Assembly: GCF_008923185.1 (NCBI RefSeq)
Contig: NZ_WBMT01000007.1
Span: 124,001-188,000, forward strand
Direction: 5' to 3'
Source of the DNA: Actinomadura rudentiformis
GTDB taxonomy: Bacteria; Actinomycetota; Actinomycetes; Streptosporangiales; Streptosporangiaceae
Length of the DNA stretch: 64,000 nt
Both the position numbers and the translations under genes were made by a program. This document shows positions 58,050 to 64,000 of this stretch, piece after piece. Each line of letters starts with the position of its first letter. The stretch's first letter is position 1. The notes beneath the pieces are model-generated. The model was not told where the DNA came from, did no database searches, and worked only from the letters and a program-made list of their open reading frames with translations.

Positions 58050-59213
58050 ATGACGATTGACTCCGTGCGCGGCGCGCCCGACACCCCCGAGCTCGCCCAG
58101 CCGGACAGAGACGGGACCGAGCTCATCCAGCTGCTCACCCCCGAGGGCGAGCGGGTCGAGCACCCGGACTACCCCCTTGACCTCACCCCCGACGAGATCC
58201 GCGGCCTGTACCGCGACCTGGTGATCACCCGTCGCATCGACCTGGAGGCGGTCGCGCTCACCCGCCAGGGAGAGCTCGGAATCTGGGCGTCGCTGCTGGG
58301 CCAGGAGGCCGCCCAGATCGGCTCCGGGCGGGCCCTCACGGCCAACGACATGGTCTTCCCGACCTACCGCGAGCACGGCGTCGCCTGGTGCCGCGAGGTC
58401 GAGCCCCTCAACCTCCTCGGCCTGTTCCGCGGCGTGAACCACGGCGGCTGGGACCCGGCCGAGCACGGTTTCCACCTCTACACGATCGTGATCGGCAGCC
58501 AGACGCTCCACGCCACCGGCTACGCGATGGGCATCCAGCGCGACGGTGTGCTCGGCACCGACAAGGCCGGCGCCACCATCGCCTACTTCGGCGACGGCGC
58601 GACCTCCCAGGGCGACGTGAACGAGTCGTTCGTCTTCGCCTCGGTGTTCAACGCCCCGGTGGTGTTCTTCTGCCAGAACAACCAGTGGGCCATCTCCGAG
58701 CCCCTGGAGAAGCAGTCCCGGATCCCGCTCTACAAGCGCGCGCAGGGCTACGGATTCCCCGGGCTCCGGGTGGACGGCAACGACGTGTTCGCCTGCCTGG
58801 CGGTGACCCGCAAGGCGTTGGAGGCCGCCCGTACGGGACAGGGCCCGACGCTCGTCGAGGCCTACACCTACCGGATGGGCGCCCACACCACGACCGACGA
58901 CCCCACGCGCTACCGGCTCAAGGCCGAGGAAGAGGCGTGGAAGCTCAAGGACCCGATCGAGCGCGTCAAGGCGTACCTGGTCCGCAACGAAATGGCCGAC
59001 ACCGCGTTCTTCGACGACCTCGACGCCGAGGCCAAGAAGTTCGCCACCGAGCTGCGCAAGGCGTGCCTGGCGCTGCCCGACCCGCAGCCGCTGGCCATGT
59101 TCGAGAACGTCTACGCCGACAAGCACCCGCTGATGACCGAGGAACAAGAGCAGTTCGCCGCCTACCTGGCGTCCTTTGAGGGGCCCGTGGTTTCGGAAGG
59201 AGCAGCTTCGTGA
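58050..59213 (+). CDS. 2-oxoacid dehydrogenase E1 alpha subunit (pyruvate or branched-chain)
   Basis: A 387-residue thiamine-diphosphate-dependent E1 alpha. The TPP motif is YFGDGATSQGDVNESFVFASVFNAPVVFFCQNNQWAIS (GDG...NN), and the phosphorylation-loop-like YRMGAHTTTDDPTRYR follows. It decarboxylates a 2-oxoacid and passes the acyl group to E2. Branched-chain 2-oxoacids are as likely as pyruvate; the sequence alone does not decide. The ATG follows GAGGAG at 58036-58041. Its stop overlaps the E1 beta GTG by 4 bp (GTGA). Confidence 0.92.
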   Translation: MTIDSVRGAPDTPELAQPDRDGTELIQLLTPEGERVEHPDYPLDLTPDEIRGLYRDLVITRRIDLEAVALTRQGELGIWASLLGQEAAQIGSGRALTANDMVFPTYREHGVAWCREVEPLNLLGLFRGVNHGGWDPAEHGFHLYTIVIGSQTLHATGYAMGIQRDGVLGTDKAGATIAYFGDGATSQGDVNESFVFASVFNAPVVFFCQNNQWAISEPLEKQSRIPLYKRAQGYGFPGLRVDGNDVFACLAVTRKALEAARTGQGPTLVEAYTYRMGAHTTTDDPTRYRLKAEEEAWKLKDPIERVKAYLVRNEMADTAFFDDLDAEAKKFATELRKACLALPDPQPLAMFENVYADKHPLMTEEQEQFAAYLASFEGPVVSEGAAS

Positions 59214-60223
59214 CGCGGTCGACGGCGCAGGCGCAGCCTGCGGGCAACCTGCCTCTGGCCAAGGCCCTCAACGAGGGCATGCGCAAGGCCATGGAGAACG
59301 ACCCCAAGGTCCTCGTCATGGGCGAGGACGTGGGCAAGCTCGGCGGCGTGTTCCGGGTGACGGACGGGCTGCAGAAGGACTTCGGCGAGGAGCGGGTCAT
59401 CGACACCCCGCTGGCCGAGTCGGGCATCGTCGGCACCGCGATCGGCCTCGCCCTGCGCGGCTACCGGCCGGTCGTGGAGATCCAGTTCGACGGCTTCGTG
59501 TTCCCGGCCGCCGACCAGATCATCACCCAGCTCGCCAAGATGCACATGCGGTCGCTGGGCGCCCTGCAGCTGCCCGTCGTGATCCGCATCCCGTGCGGCG
59601 GCGGCATCGGCGCGGTCGAGCACCACTCCGAGTCGCCGGAGAACTACTTCACCCACACCGCCGGGCTGCGCGTGGTGGCGTGCTCCAACTCCGCCGACGC
59701 GTACACGATGATCCAGCAGTCGATCGCCTCCCCGGACCCGGTGATCTTCTTCGAGCCCAAGCGACGCTACTGGGACAAGGCCCCCGTGGACGTCGAGGCC
59801 GCCCCCGCCGACTGGCGCCCGCTGCACGACGCGCACGTGGTCAACCCGGGTGAGCACGTGACCGTGCTCGCGTACGGGCCTTCGGTGAAGACCTGCCTGG
59901 AGGCCGCCGCGGCCGCCGCCGAGGAGGGGCGTTCGCTGGAGGTCATCGACCTGCGTTCGCTCAACCCGCTCGACATCGACACCGTCACCGAGTCGGTCAA
60001 CCGGACCGGCCGCTGCGTGGTCGTGCACGAGGCGCCGGTCTTCTCGGGCTACGGCGCCGAACTGGCCGCGCGCATCACCGAACGGTGCTTCTACCGGCTG
60101 GAGTCTCCGGTGCTGCGGGTCGGCGGGTTCTCGACCCCTTACCCGCCGTCCCGCCTCGAGGACCACTACCTGCCCGACCTCGACCGCATCCTGGACGCGG
60201 TCGACCGGACCTTCGCCTGGTGA
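59210..60223 (+). CDS. 2-oxoacid dehydrogenase E1 beta subunit
   Basis: A 337-residue E1 beta partner. Typical motifs are ALNEGMRKAMENDPKVLVMGEDVGKLGGVFRVTDGL, DTPLAESGIVGTAIGLALRGYRPVVEIQF, HHSESPENYFTHTAGLRVV and EVIDLRSLNPLD. GTG start overlapping E1 alpha by 4 bp. Together they form the alpha2beta2 E1. Confidence 0.93.
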   Translation: MTRSTAQAQPAGNLPLAKALNEGMRKAMENDPKVLVMGEDVGKLGGVFRVTDGLQKDFGEERVIDTPLAESGIVGTAIGLALRGYRPVVEIQFDGFVFPAADQIITQLAKMHMRSLGALQLPVVIRIPCGGGIGAVEHHSESPENYFTHTAGLRVVACSNSADAYTMIQQSIASPDPVIFFEPKRRYWDKAPVDVEAAPADWRPLHDAHVVNPGEHVTVLAYGPSVKTCLEAAAAAAEEGRSLEVIDLRSLNPLDIDTVTESVNRTGRCVVVHEAPVFSGYGAELAARITERCFYRLESPVLRVGGFSTPYPPSRLEDHYLPDLDRILDAVDRTFAW

Positions 60224-61683
60224 CGCCGATGACTGACCGTAAGCAGTTCAAGCTGCCCGACGTGGGCGAGGGCCTGACCGAGGCCGAGATCGTCAAATGG
60301 CACGTGCAGCCCGGCGACCAGGTCGAGGTCAACCAGACCATCGTGGAGATCGAGACCGCCAAGGCGATCGTGGAGCTGCCCTGCCCGTTCGAGGGCGTGG
60401 TGGCCGAGCTCATGGTCACCGAGGGCGACACGGTGGACGTGGGCGTGCCGATCATTTCGGTGGACGTGGCCGCGGAGGGTGAGGACACACCGACCTCGGC
60501 CGTCGCGACGCCCGTGTCCGAGCCCCCGGCCCAGCCCGCGGCCCTGCAGCAGGACATGGTGCCCCGGGTCGAGGAGCCGGGGATGGTCGCCCCGGACGAA
60601 CCCAAACGCCAACCGGTGCTGGTGGGGTACGGGGTCAAGCCCGGCGCCACCAAGCGCCGTCCGCGCAAGCCCTCCCACGACCCGGCCAGTGCGACTCCGG
60701 CCGCGTCCTCTGCGGCTCCGGTGGCACCTCCGAAACCCGCTCCCCAGCCCGTACGGGAGGAGCCGGCCAGTCATCCACAGCCTGTGGACAAGCGAACCCT
60801 GGCCAAGCCGCCCGTGCGCAAGATGGCCAAGGACCTCGGGGTCGACCTGACCACCCTCACCGGATCGGGACCGCGCGGCTCCATCACCCGCGACGACGTC
60901 CAGGCCGCCCTCACCGCCACTCCCACCCAGGTCGCCCCGGCGCCGGCGGCGGCCACGGCTCCGGCTGCCCCTGGTGTGCGCGAGGAGCGGATCCCGGTCA
61001 AGGGCGTGCGCAAGAGCACCGCCACGGCCATGGTCAACTCGGCCTTCACCGCGCCGCACGTCACCGAGTTCCTGCAGGTGGACGTGACCCGCACGATGGA
61101 GACCGTACGGCGACTCCGCGATCTTCCCGAGTTCGCGGAGGTCAAGGTCTCGCCGTTGCTGCTCGCCGCGAAGGCGGTGCTCACCGCCCTCCGCCGCAAC
61201 CCGGGCGCCAACGCGTCCTGGGCCGAGGGCGACTCCGGCGCCGAGATCGTGGTCAAGAACTACGTGAACCTCGGCATCGCCGCCGCCACCCCGCGCGGGC
61301 TCCTGGTCCCCAACCTCAAGGAGGCGCAGGACCTGTCGCTGCCCGAGCTCGCCAAGGCGCTGAACGGGCTGATCGAGACGGCACGGGCGGGCAAGGCGTC
61401 CCCGGCCGACCTCTCCGGCGGCACGTTCACGATCACCAACATCGGCGTCTTCGGCATCGACACCGGCACCCCGATCATCACCCCGGGCGAGGCGGCCATC
61501 CTCGCGTTCGGGCAGATCAGGGACATGCCGTGGGTGTACGAGGGTGAGCTGGCGATCCGCAAGGTCTCCACGCTCGCGCTGTCGTTCGACCACCGCATCA
61601 TCGACGGCGAGCTCGGCTCGCGGGTGCTGCGCGACATCGGCGACATGCTCGAAGACCCGATGCGCATGCTCGCCTGGAGCTGA
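60220..61683 (+). CDS. 2-oxoacid dehydrogenase E2 (dihydrolipoamide acyltransferase)
   Basis: A 487-residue E2. One lipoyl domain (about 6-85) has the lipoyl Lys48 in ETAKAIVE. A Pro/Ala-rich linker follows, then a peripheral-subunit-binding domain (about 187-222, KPPVRKMAKDLGVDLTTLTGSGPRG). The catalytic domain (about 250-487) ends with H458-R-I-I-D462-G and a C-terminal LEDPMRMLAWS. The GTG at 60220 overlaps the E1 beta stop by 4 bp; ATG at 60229 is possible. There is no E3 gene in the operon, so lipoamide dehydrogenase must be encoded elsewhere. Confidence 0.92.
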   Translation: MTPMTDRKQFKLPDVGEGLTEAEIVKWHVQPGDQVEVNQTIVEIETAKAIVELPCPFEGVVAELMVTEGDTVDVGVPIISVDVAAEGEDTPTSAVATPVSEPPAQPAALQQDMVPRVEEPGMVAPDEPKRQPVLVGYGVKPGATKRRPRKPSHDPASATPAASSAAPVAPPKPAPQPVREEPASHPQPVDKRTLAKPPVRKMAKDLGVDLTTLTGSGPRGSITRDDVQAALTATPTQVAPAPAAATAPAAPGVREERIPVKGVRKSTATAMVNSAFTAPHVTEFLQVDVTRTMETVRRLRDLPEFAEVKVSPLLLAAKAVLTALRRNPGANASWAEGDSGAEIVVKNYVNLGIAAATPRGLLVPNLKEAQDLSLPELAKALNGLIETARAGKASPADLSGGTFTITNIGVFGIDTGTPIITPGEAAILAFGQIRDMPWVYEGELAIRKVSTLALSFDHRIIDGELGSRVLRDIGDMLEDPMRMLAWS

Positions 61684-61706
61684 TCGCTCCCCGGCAAGGA
61701 CACGCC

Positions 61707-61740
61707 AAGGACCGTCCCGGACTCCACCGGGGCGGTCCTT
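61707..61740 (+). terminator. Terminator of the E1-E2 operon
   Basis: 14-bp stem (AAGGACCGTCCCGG with CCGGGGCGGTCCTT, one G-U pair) and an ACTCCA loop, 24 bp after the stop. Confidence 0.85.
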
Positions 61741-61839
61741 GTCACATTCCGCAGGGGAACCCGATTGATCGTTCCTGCATCTGATGTGACGTCCAGAACG
61801 GACGATTTCATTGTGTCTTGTGAGTCGAGGGAGACATCC

Positions 61840-62625
61840 GTGAACAAACTGCGCCTCGCCGCGGTGGCCATGGCCACGGGCGCCGTCGTCGCGCCTCTGG
61901 TCGTCGGCACCGCCGCCGCCCAGGCCGAGACGACCGCCGCCCCCACCGCTCAGGCGACCCGCGCGGTCGGGGACCTGCTCAAGCCTGGCCAGATCCTCAA
62001 GCCCGGGCAGTACCGCAAGTCCCGGAACGGCAAGTACCGCCTGATCCAGCAGAAGGACGGCAACCTCGTCCTCTACAAGGGCCGCAAGGCCCTGTGGAAC
62101 ACCCTCACGGCCGGGCACAAGGGCGCCTTCACCGCCATGCAGAAGGACGGCAATCTCGTCGTCTACAAGGGCCGCAAGCCGCTCTGGGCCGCCAACCCCG
62201 GCCACCACCCCGGCGCCTTCCTGGCCGTGCAGAACGACGGCAACCTTGTGATCTACAAGGGTCGCAAGGCGATCTGGTGGCGCAACATTTACATCGGCAC
62301 GCTCGTGTCGCCACAGCGGCTCAACCCCGGACAGGCCGTCCTCTCACCCAACCGCAAGTACACGTTCATCCAGCAGACCGACGGCAACCTGGTCCTCTAC
62401 AAGGGCCGCAAGCCGCTCTGGGCGACCAACCCGGGCCGCCAACCCGGCGCGTTCACGATCATGCAGTCGGACGGCAACCTGGTGACCTACAAGGGCCGTA
62501 AGCCGCTCTGGGCCGCCAACCCCGGCCACCACCCCGGCGCCTTCCTGGCCGTGCAGAACGACGGCAACGTCGTGATCTACAAGGGCCGCAAGCCGCTCTG
62601 GTGGACCGGCACCACCGGCCGCTGA
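61840..62625 (+). CDS. Secreted bulb-type (GNA-like) lectin
   Basis: A 261-residue secreted lectin. Signal peptide about 1-30 (cut near AQA-ETT). Two B-lectin domains (about 50-150 and 160-260) carry six copies of the mannose-binding motif QxDGNxVxY: QKDGNLVLY, QKDGNLVVY, QNDGNLVIY, QTDGNLVLY, QSDGNLVTY and QNDGNVVIY. All six sites look intact. Each motif is followed by KGRK. The GTG at 61840 follows GAGGGAGA; the longer frame is discarded. It probably binds mannose-like sugars outside the cell. Confidence 0.9.
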   Translation: MNKLRLAAVAMATGAVVAPLVVGTAAAQAETTAAPTAQATRAVGDLLKPGQILKPGQYRKSRNGKYRLIQQKDGNLVLYKGRKALWNTLTAGHKGAFTAMQKDGNLVVYKGRKPLWAANPGHHPGAFLAVQNDGNLVIYKGRKAIWWRNIYIGTLVSPQRLNPGQAVLSPNRKYTFIQQTDGNLVLYKGRKPLWATNPGRQPGAFTIMQSDGNLVTYKGRKPLWAANPGHHPGAFLAVQNDGNVVIYKGRKPLWWTGTTGR

Positions 62626-62680
62626 GCCGGCCCTGACCGCCTGCCACCCTGAAGACCAGGCCTGCCCCGGTCATGAAGGC

Positions 62681-62836
62681 AGGTGGCACAGACAGGTGGC
62701 ACAGACAGGTGGCACAGGCAGGGGGCACCCTCGGCCGTCGCGCGCGGACGGCCGGGGGCGTCCGGCACAACGGACATCCGGCACAGTGAACACCCGACAC
62801 AACGGACATCCGGCACGGTAAACGTCCGGCACAGAG
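62681..62836. repeat. Tandem repeats after the lectin gene
   Basis: Three 13-nt units AGGTGGCACAGAC (the last with one change, 62681-62719), then four degenerate units around GGACATCCGGCACAG (62760-62836). Confidence 0.75.
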
Positions 62837-62840
62837 ACGA

Positions 62841-63083
62841 TCAGACCGGCGGCGGGTTGTCCCCGTTGTAGAGGCGGTCTCGGTTGCTCTCGCGATTGTG
62901 CTCGCTGCGCTGCTGCATCCGCACCATCATGAGCAGCTGCAACGCGAACGAGACACCGCCGACGATGATCAGGATGACCCCGACCACATGGATGTCGACC
63001 GGATCCTTCATCGCATCCGCGCGGATCGCGAACTTGAGGATCAACCCGAGCGTGATCGTGAAAACACTGACGCCGACACCCAT
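62841..63083 (-). CDS. DUF6458 family two-helix membrane protein
   Basis: An 80-residue protein with two membrane helices (about 3-22 and 33-53) and a charged C-terminal tail (RMQQRSEHNRESNRDRLYNG). The start MGVGVSVFTITLGLILKFAI fits DUF6458. The ATG at 63083 follows GGAGG. The role is unknown. Confidence 0.85.
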   Translation of the reverse strand: MGVGVSVFTITLGLILKFAIRADAMKDPVDIHVVGVILIIVGGVSFALQLLMMVRMQQRSEHNRESNRDRLYNGDNPPPV

Positions 63084-63174
63084 GTGACCTCCGCCAGACG
63101 ATCCGTTGTCGTGCTCTTTAATTATCCGCTCGGCTCGTACATCACACCCGGTTTGATCGTCGCATCCGCAGGAA

Positions 63175-64000
63175 CTACTGGACGGGCACGTTGTTGACCT
63201 TGCCGAAGGGGCCGCCGTCGAAGACGACGGTGGTGAGGTTGCCGGGCGGGGCAGGGATGTAGACGAACGCGCGGCTCGGCTGGTTTTGCGCGGTGCGGTA
63301 CGTGGCCCGGCCGGGGTCCACGTACACGGTGGCCTCACCGGCCGGCTGGCCGACGCGCACCGCGCGATAGATGTCCTTGCCGTCAGGGCCGACGATGGAG
63401 AACGATGTGAACGCGCCGCCCGCGTAGTCCTTGTGCGGGTAGGCCGCGTTCGCCGGCGTCGTTCCCGGCCCCTCGCTCACCAGGTCGAACACCGCGACGA
63501 TGTACGCACCGTCCCGGTAGAACGGCTTGACGTCCAGCCGCCGTTTCTCCGCCCCGAAACGCCCGTAGCGGCTGGCCACGGTCTTGCCGTCCTGCGCCCG
63601 GAAGGTCGCGGGCTGCACGGTGCCGCCGCGGCTGCCTGCGGGTGCCGTCGTGGTCGAGGTCGTGCCCTGAGTCTCCTGCCGGACGACGTAGGAGATCTCC
63701 ACCCGGCGGTTGCGCGCACGGGCCTGCGCGTCGTCCTTGTCGCCCTCCTTGGCGATCAGAGCCGTCTCGCCCTTTCCCTGGGTCGAGTACCGGTAGCTCT
63801 CGCCGAGCCGGGTCTTCAGCTCCTTGGCGACGGCTTCGGCGCGTTCGCGGGAGAGTTTGAGGTTGTGGTCGTCGGCGCCCTTGCTGTCGGTGTGGCCGGT
63901 GATCGTGAGCGGCTGCTTCGCCGAATCGGCCTTCGCCTTGATCTCCTGCGCCGCCTGGTCGAGCACCGCCTTGGCGCGGTCGGACAGCTTGGCCGAGTCG
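63175..64000 (-). CDS. OmpA-family protein, 5' end outside the window
   Basis: The frame stays open to the window edge, so at least 275 residues are seen and the start is missing. The OmpA-like peptidoglycan-binding domain is near the visible N-terminal part (ITGHTDSKGADDHNLKLSRERAEAVAKEL with the Asp and Arg that bind diaminopimelate, then ARARNRRVEISYVV). A second, beta-rich region follows to the C terminus (about 125-275). It is probably a secreted or lipid-anchored wall-binding protein. Confidence 0.88.
   Translation of the reverse strand, partial: DSAKLSDRAKAVLDQAAQEIKAKADSAKQPLTITGHTDSKGADDHNLKLSRERAEAVAKELKTRLGESYRYSTQGKGETALIAKEGDKDDAQARARNRRVEISYVVRQETQGTTSTTTAPAGSRGGTVQPATFRAQDGKTVASRYGRFGAEKRRLDVKPFYRDGAYIVAVFDLVSEGPGTTPANAAYPHKDYAGGAFTSFSIVGPDGKDIYRAVRVGQPAGEATVYVDPGRATYRTAQNQPSRAFVYIPAPPGNLTTVVFDGGPFGKVNNVPVQ

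Overview
The window is one contiguous piece of a very GC-rich actinomycete chromosome. Frequent GTG and some TTG starts, many strong GGAGG-type ribosome sites, bldC, DUF3073, SARP-like, LAL, GntR and HATPase regulators, and LpqY-SugABC-type trehalose uptake all point to a filamentous actinomycete. A member of the Streptosporangiales (Thermomonosporaceae or a relative) is my inference; no rRNA gene is present to settle it. No rRNA, tRNA, CRISPR array, intact transposon or prophage was found. The only trace of mobile DNA is an integrase fragment beside a broken DUF2199 gene at 48.5-49.4 kb.

Layout. 0-3 kb: a lactate/glycolate permease and glycerate kinase operon preceded by a FadR/LldR-type operator. 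3-7 kb: a methyltransferase, a ChoD-like cholesterol oxidase and an L,D-transpeptidase lipoprotein. 7-13.3 kb: a SARP-like regulator with NB-ARC ATPase, a DrrAB-type exporter, and a divergent GntR/HATPase pair sharing two tandem palindromic operators. 13.3-18.2 kb: an FAD monooxygenase with a LAL regulator, and a DinB-like protein. 18.3-24.1 kb: lpqY-sugA-sugB-sugC followed by a kinase-like DUF4032 gene. 24.3-35.6 kb: cell-surface and housekeeping genes (electron-transfer-like repeat lipoprotein, tryptophan-rich repeat membrane protein, pyrD, cation antiporter, methyltransferase, amidase, LacI and TetR regulators, bldC). 35.9-43.8 kb: the conserved actinomycete block bldC - unknown - Leu/Val dehydrogenase - DUF3073 - SanA - purM - purF - SCP-like protein. 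43.9-48.3 kb: a receptor Ser/Thr kinase, a subtilisin-like protease, and a coiled-coil wall-hydrolase-like protein behind a c-di-AMP (ydaO) riboswitch. 48.3-50.5 kb: the decayed integrase/DUF2199 patch, a half-kilobase minisatellite and a secreted histidine-rich protein. 50.6-56 kb: purL, purQ, an HATPase gene and purS, all leftward. 56-64 kb: a pentapeptide-like membrane protein, an E1alpha-E1beta-E2 2-oxoacid dehydrogenase operon, a secreted B-lectin, a DUF6458 protein and a truncated OmpA-like gene.

The most unusual item is PurL. It carries about 428 extra N-terminal residues, of which about 220 are a low-complexity hexapeptide repeat with roughly 30 copies. An ATGA overlap with purQ places this extension inside the translated gene. 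Other items to pursue are the histidine/cysteine-rich secreted protein, the tryptophan-rich repeat membrane protein, the tandem GntR operators, and the recurring pattern of GC-rich minisatellites placed just 3' of stop codons (34.99, 38.05, 38.22, 49.5, 57.73 and 62.68 kb).
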